In this document: positions 53,383 through 62,353 of the stretch, piece by piece
Layout: every line of letters starts with the position of its first letter
How positions within the stretch are numbered: position 1 is the stretch's first letter
From: Falsiphaeobacter marinintestinus
Lineage (GTDB): Bacteria; Pseudomonadota; Alphaproteobacteria; Rhodobacterales; Rhodobacteraceae
Length of the DNA stretch: 64,000 nucleotides
Reading direction: 5' to 3'
Assembly (NCBI RefSeq): GCF_007923355.1
Contig: NZ_VOGO01000006.1
Coordinates: forward strand, 248,001-312,000
The notes under the pieces: model-generated
Seen by the model: only the letters and a program-made list of their open reading frames with translations
Databases searched by the model: none
Told to the model about the DNA's origin: nothing
Program-made: the position numbers and the translations under genes

Positions 53383-54051
53383 ATGATTATGATCAGACGC
53401 ACCTTGGCCGCAGGCCTTTTCGCGATTTTCGTTGCAGGGATCGGGGCTGCAACGCCGCTGGACGGCGCAAAGACCTATGACATGCTGTTTCGCAATGGCA
53501 CCTTGGATGAGATTAGCCGAGATGCCGCTCTGATCTATAACCGCGATGTCGTTAACACGCTGAATCCTGAATTGGCCGAACGCGACTCCGGCGATATTGC
53601 TTTGACGTTTCGCGACGGTCAGGCGACGATGGCGATGCTGGAATTCCGACAGGATGACAAACATCGCGTGTTGGGGACGTTTCCGGCAAGTGTTGGCAAC
53701 CCGATGATCATGTATTTCTACGAGGCTGTTGTGCGCGACATGGCTGAAACGACCGGTGGCAGCCCGTTTTACATCCGCAACCGTGTGAAAGAAGCGTTGA
53801 TCAAGCCATCGGATCTTGAGCAGGGAGAAGCCCAGTATGAAGGGCGAACCGTCAAAACTCAGATCATCCGGCTCTTTCCGTTTGCCGACGACAAGAACAA
53901 AGAGCGGATGAAGGGTTTTGGCGACCTTGAGTTGCGCGTGACGATGTCCGAGGACGTGCCGGGCTGGTACTTGAGTTTGGTTGCCGAAGCCGCCGGAGGT
54001 TCCGTGTTCCGGTCAGAGCTACAATTTCAACGCCTTGACGGTGCGCAATGA
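53383..54051 (+). CDS. Exported protein of unknown function
   Basis: The 222-residue protein has a signal peptide (MIMIRRTLAAGLFAIFVAGIGA) and a mature domain beginning TPLDGAKTYDMLFRNGTLDE, with no cysteine and several charged strands (RDMAETTGGSPFYIRNRVKE). No family is recognised. GAGAGGAC precedes the ATG. It lies 27 bases after the hybrid kinase and overlaps the next small exported protein by 4 bases, so it is probably cotranscribed with the signalling genes and may be a periplasmic accessory factor of alcohol oxidation. Confidence 0.78.
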   Translation: MIMIRRTLAAGLFAIFVAGIGAATPLDGAKTYDMLFRNGTLDEISRDAALIYNRDVVNTLNPELAERDSGDIALTFRDGQATMAMLEFRQDDKHRVLGTFPASVGNPMIMYFYEAVVRDMAETTGGSPFYIRNRVKEALIKPSDLEQGEAQYEGRTVKTQIIRLFPFADDKNKERMKGFGDLELRVTMSEDVPGWYLSLVAEAAGGSVFRSELQFQRLDGAQ

Positions 54052-54407
54052 CCTGTCGGCGGCTTGCCTGCACGATGGTCGTGTCCCTTTTTACTGCGGG
54101 CAGCGCAATGGCCCAGTCGGTTGCGGATCGTCTGAATGACTATCCCACAGCAGCGCGGGCGGATTATGTTTTCGCCTGCATGGTCACGAATGGGCAGACC
54201 CGCGAAATGCTGGACAAATGCGCTTGTTCAATCGACGAAATCGCGTCGATCCTTCCGTACGACGAATACCTTCAGGCTGAGACGGTTTTGTCTATGCGCC
54301 GGGTTGGAGGCGAGAGAATGGCGATTTTCCAAAGCTCTGCTGCGGCGGAAAACCTGGTGGCAGGATTAAGGCGCGCGCAGGCAGAAGCGGAAATCGTCTG
54401 TTTTTGA
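54048..54407 (+). CDS. Small exported protein of unknown function
   Basis: The 119-residue protein has a signal peptide (MTCRRLACTMVVSLFTAGSA) and a mature helical part with four cysteines (FACMV, KCACSID, IVCF at the C-terminus), suggesting disulfides in the periplasm. No family is recognised. Its ATG overlaps the previous stop (ATGA). A long nested hairpin lies downstream and probably ends transcription. Confidence 0.78.
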   Translation: MTCRRLACTMVVSLFTAGSAMAQSVADRLNDYPTAARADYVFACMVTNGQTREMLDKCACSIDEIASILPYDEYLQAETVLSMRRVGGERMAIFQSSAAAENLVAGLRRAQAEAEIVCF

Positions 54408-54538
54408 TCCAAGAGTGTACCGAATTCTGCGGTCAATCCGTTTTGATCATAATTAGATTAACAATCTATCAGCCGCGAAGTGAAAATTTTGAAAACAGTT
54501 AAACAATGAAATTGTTGTATCGTTGAAACATGACGCTC

Positions 54539-54599
54539 ACCCGAAAAATGCCACTTATGCAATCTTAGGTGGCATGTGGTTATTTAACCTGTTTCGGGT
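54539..54599. terminator. Nested hairpin between convergent genes
   Basis: An outer 8-base stem (ACCCGAAA at 54539-54546, TTTCGGGT at 54592-54599) encloses a 7-base stem (ATGCCAC at 54548-54554, GTGGCAT at 54569-54575). It lies between two convergent genes and could terminate both transcripts, though no long T-run follows. Confidence 0.5.
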
Positions 54600-54611
54600 C
54601 CTGCCTTTTGG

Positions 54612-55427
54612 TTAACCGTTGACGGATTTTGGCAATACAGTTTCAAAGGCGTTGCCTTCGGTATCGGTTGCCTTGACCGTCAGATCAGTTGATCCATTAT
54701 CGTCATAAGAAAAGCGGAACACCGGGTTTTCCGAGATGGAAATGCCGCCATCCATTGTGAACAGCAGTTCGTCTCCCTGCCAGACTTCCATGTGGTCAAT
54801 GAAATGCGCCGGGATGAAAAGCTGTGTCACCTGATCACGTTGCAACCCCGAATAATTGGGGTGCCGGATCATGATCTGCGCTTCTCGACGGGGTGTCGAC
54901 ATCTGGGCGCTGCCGTCTTCAAACTGGCGTAACTTCATCTTGCCCAAGCCCGCAAGCGCGGCTTCGGGATCTTTTGTGGCGGGTGCGGAACAGCCACCCG
55001 AGGCTTTGACATAGCGGCCTGTCATATGCAGCCCGTCAGGTGTTTCAGCGATGACCCGAACGTTGGAATATTGGTTCACCCGCACCCGTAGTTCAAAATC
55101 CAGTTGCCCCATAGCTTTGCCGAAACCAAAGACCGCGGCAACCGGTGCGGGGTTTTCATCAATGACCACAGTTGCAGCAGTGATGGTGGCACCGGTGTCC
55201 ACCTGCTTGAGAACAATGGGAACTGTGGCGGCATCATGCGCGCGATAGGGGGCGTCAATGTTGAGCAGCCCATCGGCACTTGCAAGGACCGCATCGCCGA
55301 CGACATCGCCCCGCAGATCCACCCAGGTTTCGCTTTCTGTGAGCGGATTCTGTACGGTCTCGGAGGCCCAGGACGGGCCAGCAACCAGAGTAGCCATCAA
55401 GGCCGCAGTTGTCAGTTTGAAGAACAT
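54612..55427 (-). CDS. Quinoprotein dehydrogenase-associated SoxYZ-like carrier
   Basis: The 271-residue exported protein (signal MFFKLTTAALMATLVAGPSWA) fuses a SoxY-like domain, ending in the carrier motif KASGGCSAPA with C146, and a SoxZ-like domain (IMIRHPNYSGLQRDQVTQLF, ISENPVFRFSYDD). In SoxYZ the SoxY cysteine carries substrate; here C146 is the only cysteine in the protein, precursor included. This fused family occurs next to PQQ enzymes. GGAG precedes the ATG at 55427. It diverges from the relay metallohydrolase gene. Its real cargo is unknown. Confidence 0.9.
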   Translation of the reverse strand: MFFKLTTAALMATLVAGPSWASETVQNPLTESETWVDLRGDVVGDAVLASADGLLNIDAPYRAHDAATVPIVLKQVDTGATITAATVVIDENPAPVAAVFGFGKAMGQLDFELRVRVNQYSNVRVIAETPDGLHMTGRYVKASGGCSAPATKDPEAALAGLGKMKLRQFEDGSAQMSTPRREAQIMIRHPNYSGLQRDQVTQLFIPAHFIDHMEVWQGDELLFTMDGGISISENPVFRFSYDDNGSTDLTVKATDTEGNAFETVLPKSVNG

Positions 55428-55609
55428 TCTGGGCTCCTTCGACATTAAAGCTTGCGTTTTATCGCATTTCTCAAGGGACAATCATACCGATACCTAAGGT
55501 TGATTGGGTTTCACGATATCGTGTGGAAGACTGTCCGGTGCATTTTGCAATAGTGTTTTAACTGTTGAGAGGCGGAAGAACTTGGCCGCAAGAACACGGG
55601 AGAGTGAAT

Positions 55610-56653
55610 ATGTTTGAAGCGATTGTCTCTTTGTGTCTGACGCTTGCTGAAGGGCCATGCCGAGACCAGTTGCTGCCGGGGTACGAGGCCGAAACAATCG
55701 AAGCCTGCACGGGATCACTTGCCGCCTCGCCCCCGGTATTCACCACATTAGAAGCGGGCAGTGTTCAAGGTGCCCCCATGTGCAAGCGGGCCGCAGAGGC
55801 GCTTGACGTGACCGAAGTGTCCCCGGGCGTATTTGTGCATATCGGGCGGATCGAAGAGCCCGATAGCACCAACCGGGGGGATGTCAGCAATCTCGGGTTT
55901 ATCATCGGCAAAACAGGAGTCGCGGTCATCGATACGGGTACCGCAAGGTGGATGGGCGAGGCGATGTGGCGCGCCATCCGGTTGCGGACAAACCTGCCCG
56001 TGACCCACGTCGTTCTGACCCATATGCACCCGGACCACGTTCTTGGAATGGCACCTTTTGCCGCCGCTGGGGCAAAGCTTGTCAGTCACGCGAACCTGCC
56101 TCGTGCGTTGTCGGACCGGCAGGCCAATTACCTTGAGAGCCTGGATCGCTTGATCGGCACCAAGGACTTTCTTGGAACCCAGATTGTTGCCATGGACACA
56201 TTGGTGATGGACACGTTCGAAATCGATTTGGGCGGGCGTGTGCTGGAGGTGCGGGCTTGGCCCACGGCGCATACCGGGACCGATCTTACCGTGTTGGACA
56301 AGACCACGCGGACGCTTTTTGCAGGTGATCTGGTTTTCCACCGACACACCCCGGCGCTGGATGGTCGGTTGGTTGGCTGGCGTGCAGTCCTGGAAGATCT
56401 GAAAGCGATGGATCTGGAGCGCGTGGTGCCGGGGCATGGCGGCCCGGCCTTGGACTGGCCGCATGGTGCGACGGCCATGGTGCGATACCTGAGCGTTCTG
56501 GAAACTGAGACACGACAAGCGATTGATGCTGGCGCCAGACTGGGCGATGCCGTTGAGACCATTGCCCAGAGTGAAGCTGAGCATTGGGAGTTATTCGAGG
56601 CCTATAACCCGCGAAACGCGACCGTCGCCTTTACCGAATTGGAGTGGGAATGA
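55610..56653 (+). CDS. Quinoprotein relay system zinc metallohydrolase (SoxH-like)
   Basis: The 347-residue protein has an N-terminal domain of about 60 residues with Cys residues (MFEAIVSLCLTLAEGPCRDQ) and a metallo-beta-lactamase domain with VVLTHMHPDHVLGMAPF (HxHxDH), TAHTGTDLTVLD and VPGHGG, so all zinc ligands are present. This is the type called quinoprotein relay system zinc metallohydrolase 2, related to SoxH. CGGGAGAG precedes the ATG. It diverges from the SoxYZ-like carrier gene, and may process the group bound to that carrier (inference). Confidence 0.88.
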   Translation: MFEAIVSLCLTLAEGPCRDQLLPGYEAETIEACTGSLAASPPVFTTLEAGSVQGAPMCKRAAEALDVTEVSPGVFVHIGRIEEPDSTNRGDVSNLGFIIGKTGVAVIDTGTARWMGEAMWRAIRLRTNLPVTHVVLTHMHPDHVLGMAPFAAAGAKLVSHANLPRALSDRQANYLESLDRLIGTKDFLGTQIVAMDTLVMDTFEIDLGGRVLEVRAWPTAHTGTDLTVLDKTTRTLFAGDLVFHRHTPALDGRLVGWRAVLEDLKAMDLERVVPGHGGPALDWPHGATAMVRYLSVLETETRQAIDAGARLGDAVETIAQSEAEHWELFEAYNPRNATVAFTELEWE

Positions 56654-56662
56654 CGGAAGCAT

Positions 56663-57286
56663 TTATCCCTTGGTTTCGGCGACCTGTTGTAGCATTTGCG
56701 CAATGCTGAACAACCTGCGTTCAATCAGGATCGGCGTCTCGCATAGATACTGAATACTGCGTTGGCGATCTGTATAAATGATCTGATCCCAGTCAAGCTG
56801 TTCCTCCAGCGCATCGACGCGGTCATAATCAGGTTCAGACTTGGCCATGATAACATCCATCTCGGCGCGAGACCTGTCGATCTGGTCTGCCAGTGCGATC
56901 TGCCCAAAGGAAAAGTCTTCGATTCCGCTGATGATACGGGTTCGGCGCTTAGACAATGCATCGAAGGTGCGGGCAAAAACCAGACCAAGAAGCTTCGGAT
57001 CGCCATGATGCTCGGTGGCAAAGGCTGCAACATGCGGCTGAACGTCATCCAGATTTAGCCGTCTTAAGGACAGGTAATTTGCCAATTCGTCAATCTGTGT
57101 GCGGAGTTTCTCATCCGCAGGTAAATCTGTGGAGTCCACGGGAAACGGCCACATTAGCGCCATGGATAGTTTTTCTACCTTGCGTTGCACGCATGGCCAT
57201 GTTGGATCTGAAAAATCCGCCGCCGTTCCGGGCAAGGCCGGTGCGATAAGAGCCAGTGCCATAAAGAGGGTCTTAAGCAAGTTCAT
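56663..57286 (-). CDS. Exported protein of unknown function
   Basis: The 207-residue protein has a signal peptide (MNLLKTLFMALALIAPALPGTAA) and a helical, charged mature part starting DFSDPTWPCVQRKVEKLSM, with two cysteines (WPCVQ, QYLCETP) that could bond. The helices resemble a four-helix bundle (RTRIISGIEDFSFGQIALAD). No family is recognised. It converges with the metallohydrolase gene and diverges from the formaldehyde dehydrogenase gene, so it sits inside the XoxF neighbourhood. Confidence 0.8.
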   Translation of the reverse strand: MNLLKTLFMALALIAPALPGTAADFSDPTWPCVQRKVEKLSMALMWPFPVDSTDLPADEKLRTQIDELANYLSLRRLNLDDVQPHVAAFATEHHGDPKLLGLVFARTFDALSKRRTRIISGIEDFSFGQIALADQIDRSRAEMDVIMAKSEPDYDRVDALEEQLDWDQIIYTDRQRSIQYLCETPILIERRLFSIAQMLQQVAETKG

Positions 57287-57452
57287 CAGGTGTCTCCAGC
57301 TTGTACATCGACCATGGTCAAGCATCGCGCGCAAGTTGACTGCGACCAATACCCACTATTGTCGTAATTGTTTTGTCAAACATGCAGTCACCATACTGAT
57401 CCCAACGCAAAGCTGGCAATTCAGCGCCAAAAATGCCCGGGAGAATACTTAC

Positions 57453-58565
57453 ATGCGCACAAGAGCGGCGGTAGCCCTTGAAGCAGGCAAGCCACTAGAA
57501 ATCATGGAGGTCAATCTCGAAGGCCCAAAGCGTGGCGAGGTTTTGGTGGAAATCAAGGCGACGGGCCTGTGTCACACCGATGAATTTACCCGCTCTGGTG
57601 AAGATCCTGAAGGGATTTTTCCGACGATTCTGGGCCATGAGGGGGCCGGGATTGTGCTTGAGGTCGGCGAAGGTGTCACCACTCTGGAGCCGGGCGATCA
57701 TGTGATCCCATTGTACACGCCGGAATGCCGCGAATGCGAGTATTGCCTGTCGGGCAAAACCAACCTGTGCCAGAAAATTCGCGTCACGCAAGGACGCGGT
57801 CAGCTTCCCGATGGGACCACCCGGTTCTCCATGCTCGATGGTACACCGATCTACCATTACATGGGCTGTTCGACGTTCGCCAATCATACAGTGGTGCCCG
57901 AGATTGCGCTGGCCAAGGTGCGCAAGGACGCGCCGTTTGACAAGATTTGCTACATCGGCTGCGGCGTGACCACCGGCATCGGGGCTGTCATCAATACGGC
58001 CAAGGTCGAAATTGGCTCGCGGTGCGTGGTCTTCGGACTGGGCGGCATCGGGTTGAACGTCATTCAAGGGTTGCGCATGGCGGGGGCCGATCAGGTTGTT
58101 GGCGTCGATTTGAACGACGACAAGGAAGAGACCGGTCGGTATTTCGGCATGACCGACTTTGTGAATCCCACGAAAGTGAATGGTGACATGGTCGAACACC
58201 TGGTGGAACTGACCGGCGGCGGCGCGGATTACACGTTTGATGCCACGGGCAACACGACCGTAATGCGCACTGCGTTGGAAGCCGCACACAAAGGCTGGGG
58301 CGAAAGCATCATCATCGGTGTGGCCCCCGCAGGTGCCGAGATTTCAACCCGTCCATTCCAACTGGTCACAGGTCGCGTCTGGCGCGGGACTGCGTTTGGT
58401 GGGGCCAAGGGGCGCACGGATGTCCCAAAAATCGTGGACTGGTACATGGACGGCAAGATTGAGATTGATCCGATGATCACCCACAAGCTGAAGCTTGAAG
58501 AGATCAACCACGGCTTTGACCTGATGCATGAAGGCAAATCCATCCGGGCTGTCGTGGAGTTCTGA
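57453..58565 (+). CDS. flhA: S-(hydroxymethyl)glutathione dehydrogenase (class III alcohol dehydrogenase)
   Basis: The 370-residue enzyme oxidises the formaldehyde-glutathione adduct with NAD+. Catalytic zinc ligands are C40 (GLCHTDE) and H62 (LGHEGAG) plus the later Cys in YIGCGVTTG; the structural zinc uses C92, C95, C98 and C106. The Rossmann motif is FGLGGIGLNVIQG. The ATG at 57453 is chosen because homologues start MRTRAAVALEAGKP; a much longer frame upstream is not real. It removes formaldehyde made by XoxF and is followed 5 bases later by fghA. Also called adhI or frmA elsewhere. Confidence 0.95.
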   Translation: MRTRAAVALEAGKPLEIMEVNLEGPKRGEVLVEIKATGLCHTDEFTRSGEDPEGIFPTILGHEGAGIVLEVGEGVTTLEPGDHVIPLYTPECRECEYCLSGKTNLCQKIRVTQGRGQLPDGTTRFSMLDGTPIYHYMGCSTFANHTVVPEIALAKVRKDAPFDKICYIGCGVTTGIGAVINTAKVEIGSRCVVFGLGGIGLNVIQGLRMAGADQVVGVDLNDDKEETGRYFGMTDFVNPTKVNGDMVEHLVELTGGGADYTFDATGNTTVMRTALEAAHKGWGESIIIGVAPAGAEISTRPFQLVTGRVWRGTAFGGAKGRTDVPKIVDWYMDGKIEIDPMITHKLKLEEINHGFDLMHEGKSIRAVVEF

Positions 58566-58570
58566 GTGAC

Positions 58571-59395
58571 ATGGAGTTGATCTCAGAAAACCGGAGTTTT
58601 GGGGGAAGCCAGAAGGTCTTTCGACACTCGTCAAACACGTGTGGTTGCGAGATGACGTTTGCCGCCTATGTGCCGCCTCAGGCGGAAATCGGGCCGGTAC
58701 CGGTTTTGTGGTATCTCAGCGGGCTGTCCTGCACCCACGAAAACGCGATGACCAAAGCTGGGTTCCAGGAACACGCCGCCGAACATGGGCTGGCTGTGAT
58801 CTTTCCCGACACCTCGCCGCGAGGCGTCGGTGTCAGCGATGATGCGGCCTATGATCTTGGTCAGGGTGCCGGGTTCTATGTCAACGCGACCCGCGACCCG
58901 TGGAAGACCAATTACAACATGTACGACTACATCGTCACCGAGCTGAGATCGGTTGTCATGTCCCATCTGCCATTGCAAGACCGTCATGGCATTACAGGTC
59001 ATTCGATGGGCGGGCACGGCGCAATCACGATCGCGATCCGCAATGCCGATCTGTTCGAATCGCTGTCTGCGTTCGCGCCAATCGCGCAACCCACCCAGTC
59101 AGATTGGGGGCGCAAACAGCTAAGCGCCTATCTTGGCGATGATGAAAGCACCTGGGCCGAATATGACGCGACCCTGCTGTTGGAAGAATATGGCTGGAAA
59201 GGTGATCTGCTGGTTGATCAGGGATCGCGTGACCAGTTTCTCGACTTGCTGATGCCCGAGGCACTGGCGGACATGATGGCGCGGCGTCGGCAGCCGGGTC
59301 AGGTGCGCATGCAGCAAGGCTACGATCATTCGTATTTCTTTGTGAATAGTTTTGCCCGCGATCACGTCGCCTGGCATGCCGGACGCCTGAATTAG
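58571..59395 (+). CDS. fghA: S-formylglutathione hydrolase
   Basis: The 274-residue serine esterase (esterase D type) splits S-formylglutathione into formate and glutathione. Markers are SCTHENAM, FPDTSPRG, the nucleophile S145 in GHSMGGHGA, and the catalytic His in YDHSYFF. It begins 5 bases after the dehydrogenase stop codon, giving the complete glutathione route from formaldehyde to formate. Length matches the family. Confidence 0.96.
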   Translation: MELISENRSFGGSQKVFRHSSNTCGCEMTFAAYVPPQAEIGPVPVLWYLSGLSCTHENAMTKAGFQEHAAEHGLAVIFPDTSPRGVGVSDDAAYDLGQGAGFYVNATRDPWKTNYNMYDYIVTELRSVVMSHLPLQDRHGITGHSMGGHGAITIAIRNADLFESLSAFAPIAQPTQSDWGRKQLSAYLGDDESTWAEYDATLLLEEYGWKGDLLVDQGSRDQFLDLLMPEALADMMARRRQPGQVRMQQGYDHSYFFVNSFARDHVAWHAGRLN

Positions 59396-59426
59396 CTAAC
59401 TCACGACTGACCCAGAGAGGATCAAT

Positions 59427-59828
59427 ATGTTGAAAAGAAGTGTCGCGGTTACCCTTTTGGCCATGCTTCCCGGCGGGGTGTTTGCTGATGACCACGTCAC
59501 CGGTGATGCGACGGCCGGCGAAAAGGTGTTCCGCAAATGCAAGGCGTGCCATGCAGTCGGAGAGGGAGCCGAGAACAAGGTGGGGCCGATCCTGAACGGT
59601 GTTGTTGATCGCACCGTCTCTGCGGTGCCTGACTTCAAATACTCAGACGTTCTGATCGAACTGGGCGCATCCGGCCAAACCTGGACCCCGGAAGAGTTGG
59701 CGGCATTCCTGGAAAAACCGCGTGCGTATGCCAAAGGCACGAAGATGTCCTTTGCCGGGCTGCGCAAGGAAGACGACCGCAAGAACATAATCGCTTACCT
59801 CGCGACCTTTTCGGAGGAGGGATCGTGA
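59427..59828 (+). CDS. c-type cytochrome, class I (c2/c550-like)
   Basis: The 133-residue exported protein (signal ending GGVFA) binds one heme at C38-x-x-C41-H42 (CKACHAVG) and has the axial methionine in GTKMSFAGL. It resembles soluble cytochrome c2/c550 and probably moves electrons from the XoxF system toward the terminal oxidase. It lies between fghA and xoxF, with AGAGAGGATC before the ATG. It differs from the xoxG cytochrome downstream of xoxF, so the cluster has two cytochromes. Confidence 0.93.
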   Translation: MLKRSVAVTLLAMLPGGVFADDHVTGDATAGEKVFRKCKACHAVGEGAENKVGPILNGVVDRTVSAVPDFKYSDVLIELGASGQTWTPEELAAFLEKPRAYAKGTKMSFAGLRKEDDRKNIIAYLATFSEEGS

Positions 59829-59919
59829 GCCCAGAAATTTTTCGCATCGCCCGGACGGCAAAAGGGCAGGCGGGAAAGTACTGATACCATGCCCTGTATC
59901 GGGCTTGCGTGTCATTTCA

Positions 59920-59935
59920 GCGGCAATCCTGCCGC
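59920..59935 (+). other. Hairpin in the xoxF leader
   Basis: GCGGCA-ATCC-TGCCGC is a perfect 6-base stem with a 4-base loop, 5 bases before the AGGGAGGAAC ribosome site of xoxF. A weaker stem (GCCC-N6-GGGC) precedes it. The pair may stabilise the abundant xoxF mRNA or take part in regulation; this is inferred. Confidence 0.4.
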
Positions 59936-59954
59936 ACACTAGGGAGGAACTTTG

Positions 59955-61757
59955 ATGAAAAAGCTAACGCTTTTGACGGCCGGGATCGCCGTTTGCAGTG
60001 CCAGTATGGCATTTGCGAACGACGATCTAATGACCCAAATGGACAACTCCGCTCAATGGGCCATTCAGACCGGCGACTATAAAAACCAGCGCTATTCCGA
60101 GCTGACCGAGATCAATGCCGAAAACGTCGGTGATCTGCAGGTCGCGTGGACGTTTTCGACGGGTGTCCTGCGTGGACACGAAGGTTCGCCACTTGTCATT
60201 GGCGACATGATGTACGTGCATACGCCATTTCCGAATATCGTCTATGCGCTGAACCTTGCTGACGAAGGCAAGATCGTCTGGAAATACGAACCCAAGCAAG
60301 ATCCGGACGTTATCCCGGTGATGTGCTGTGACACAGTAAACCGCGGCGTCGCCTATGCGAACGGCAAGATCTTCCTGCATCAGGCGGACACAAAAGTCGT
60401 GGCGCTGGACGCAAATACCGGCGATGTCGTCTGGGAAGTGCAAAACGGTGACGCAGCAATCGGCGAAACCAACACAGCCACAGTTCTGCCTGTCAAAGAC
60501 AAGATCATTGTCGGCATTTCGGGCGGCGAATTCGGCGTGCGCGGATCGGTGACGGCCTACAACATGGAAACAGGCGAGCAAGAATGGCGCGCGTATTCGA
60601 TGGGTCCGGACAGCGATATCCTTGTTGATCCTGTAAACACCACACATCTGGGTCAACCAGTAGGCGAGAATTCCGGCACGAACACCTGGGAAGGTGATCA
60701 GTGGATGATCGGCGGCGGTACAACCTGGGGCTGGTACTCGGCTGATATGGACGAGAACCTGTTCTATTATGGCACAGGTAACCCCTCGACATGGAACCCG
60801 GCTCAGCGCCCTGGTGACAACCGCTGGTCGATGACCATCATGGCCCGCGACATCGACACAGGTGTGGCCAAGTGGTTCTACCAGATGACCCCGCATGACG
60901 AATGGGACTTTGACGGCATCAATGAAATGATCCTTTCGGAGCAGACCATTGATGGCCAGGAGCGCAAGCTTTTGACCCACTTTGACCGGAACGGTCTGGG
61001 CTATACCATGGACCGCGTTACGGGTGAGCTGCTGGTTGCCGAGAAGTTTGATCCGGCTGTCAACTGGACCACAGGCGTCGACATGGATCCGGCCTCGGAT
61101 ACATATGGTCGTCCTGCGGTTGTTGCCCAGTACTCGACCGAGCAGAACGGCGAAGACGTCAACTCAACAGGTATCTGTCCTGCGGCCCTTGGGTCAAAAG
61201 ACCAGCAGCCTGCGGCATACTCGCCAAAGACCGAGCTGATGTATGTGCCAACCAACCACGTGTGCATGGATTATGAGCCATTCCGCGTCAGCTATACGGC
61301 TGGTCAGCCTTATGTGGGTGCGACGTTGGCGATGTACCCTGCACCGGACAGCCACGGTGGCATGGGTAACTTCATCGCCTGGGACAACACCACGGGCGAA
61401 ATCAAGTGGTCGCTGCCAGAGCAGTTCTCGGTTTGGTCCGGTGCGCTGGCAACAGCGGGTGACGTCGTGTTCTACGGCACGCTTGAGGGTTATCTGAAGG
61501 CCGTGCATGCTGAAACCGGTGAAGAGCTTTACAAGTTCAAAACACCGTCGGGCATCATCGGCAACGTGATGACTTATGAGCAAGGCGGCAAGCAGTACAT
61601 CGGCATCCTGTCAGGTGTTGGCGGCTGGGCTGGTATTGGTCTTGCGGCTGGCCTGACCAACCCCAATGATGGACTGGGCGCTGTGGGTGGGTATGCCGCT
61701 CTGAGCGACTATACAGCCTTGGGCGGTCAGCTTACCGTGTTCGCTCTGCCGAACTGA
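59955..61757 (+). CDS. xoxF: Lanthanide-dependent methanol dehydrogenase XoxF
   Basis: The 600-residue periplasmic PQQ enzyme (signal [21 protein letters not shown]) has the eight-bladed propeller with tryptophan-docking repeats, the adjacent disulfide C124-C125 (PVMCCDTV), and catalytic [11 protein letters not shown] with D318 and D320. The extra aspartate (D-F-D, where calcium-type MxaF has Ala) marks it as the lanthanide-binding XoxF type. It oxidises methanol and perhaps other short alcohols. The ATG at 59955 follows AGGGAGGAAC; a TTG 3 bases earlier is not used. A stem-loop separates it from xoxG. Confidence 0.97.
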   Translation: MKKLTLLTAGIAVCSASMAFANDDLMTQMDNSAQWAIQTGDYKNQRYSELTEINAENVGDLQVAWTFSTGVLRGHEGSPLVIGDMMYVHTPFPNIVYALNLADEGKIVWKYEPKQDPDVIPVMCCDTVNRGVAYANGKIFLHQADTKVVALDANTGDVVWEVQNGDAAIGETNTATVLPVKDKIIVGISGGEFGVRGSVTAYNMETGEQEWRAYSMGPDSDILVDPVNTTHLGQPVGENSGTNTWEGDQWMIGGGTTWGWYSADMDENLFYYGTGNPSTWNPAQRPGDNRWSMTIMARDIDTGVAKWFYQMTPHDEWDFDGINEMILSEQTIDGQERKLLTHFDRNGLGYTMDRVTGELLVAEKFDPAVNWTTGVDMDPASDTYGRPAVVAQYSTEQNGEDVNSTGICPAALGSKDQQPAAYSPKTELMYVPTNHVCMDYEPFRVSYTAGQPYVGATLAMYPAPDSHGGMGNFIAWDNTTGEIKWSLPEQFSVWSGALATAGDVVFYGTLEGYLKAVHAETGEELYKFKTPSGIIGNVMTYEQGGKQYIGILSGVGGWAGIGLAAGLTNPNDGLGAVGGYAALSDYTALGGQLTVFALPN

Positions 61758-61788
61758 CTGGTCGGATACACTGAGACATTATGAGATT

Positions 61789-61810
61789 GGCGCGGCTTTC
61801 GGGTCGCGCC
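61789..61810 (+). other. Stem-loop between xoxF and xoxG
   Basis: GGCGCG (61789-61794) and CGCGCC (61805-61810) pair perfectly around a 10-base loop, shortly after the xoxF stop codon. There is no T-run. It may protect the xoxF message or lower expression of xoxG-xoxJ relative to xoxF. Confidence 0.5.
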
Positions 61811-61837
61811 TGTCCAAATGACAAAGGGCAAAAACGA

Positions 61838-62353
61838 ATGAAAACCATGGGAAGATTGTTGGCATTATGCCTTGCTGCGGGTCTGTCACAGACCGCCAGT
61901 GCCCAAGACATAGACAACCTGACAGCCGCCTATACCGAGGACGGAAAGTATTTTACCGAAGATGATGTGCCGACGTACAACGTGCAGGAAGATGGGACCA
62001 TTGATTGGCCAACCTATTCCGGCTTTCGGCGCTATCACTCGGAATGCCACGTGTGCCACGGGCCAGAGGGTGAAGGATCGTCTTATGCTCCGGCACTCAA
62101 AACATCTGCCATCGACATGGACTATTATGACTTTGTCGACGTCGTCGTAAACGGACGCAAGCGCGTCGGGAGCGCGGAAAATTCGGTGATGCCAGCGTTC
62201 GGCGATAATCCCAATGTGATGTGCTACCTCGATGACATCTATGTCTATCTCAAAGCACGCGGTGCCGACGTCGTTCCTCGTGGTCGTCCGGCCAAGAAAG
62301 AACCGAAACACGAAGTCATTCGCGAGACCGAAAATGACTGCTTGGGGACATAA
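61838..62353 (+). CDS. xoxG: Cytochrome c electron acceptor of XoxF (XoxG-like)
   Basis: The 171-residue exported cytochrome (signal ending QTASA) has the heme motif C70-HV-C73-H74 (SECHVCHGPEG) and a likely axial methionine in VMPAFGDN. It resembles cytochrome c553i (CycB) of Paracoccus, the electron acceptor encoded beside xoxF. The C-terminal tail (RGRPAKKEPKHEVIRETEND) is Lys/Arg/Glu-rich. It overlaps xoxJ by 20 bases. The start at 61838 is preferred; an upstream frame start at 61781 falls within the hairpin region. Confidence 0.93.
   Translation: MKTMGRLLALCLAAGLSQTASAQDIDNLTAAYTEDGKYFTEDDVPTYNVQEDGTIDWPTYSGFRRYHSECHVCHGPEGEGSSYAPALKTSAIDMDYYDFVDVVVNGRKRVGSAENSVMPAFGDNPNVMCYLDDIYVYLKARGADVVPRGRPAKKEPKHEVIRETENDCLGT

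Noticed and set aside
55748-56584. 278-codon minus-strand frame
   Set aside because: Antisense to the metallohydrolase with intact HxHxDH motif.
60027-60980. 317-codon minus-strand frame inside xoxF
   Set aside because: Antisense shadow of xoxF; no signal, motif or ribosome site.
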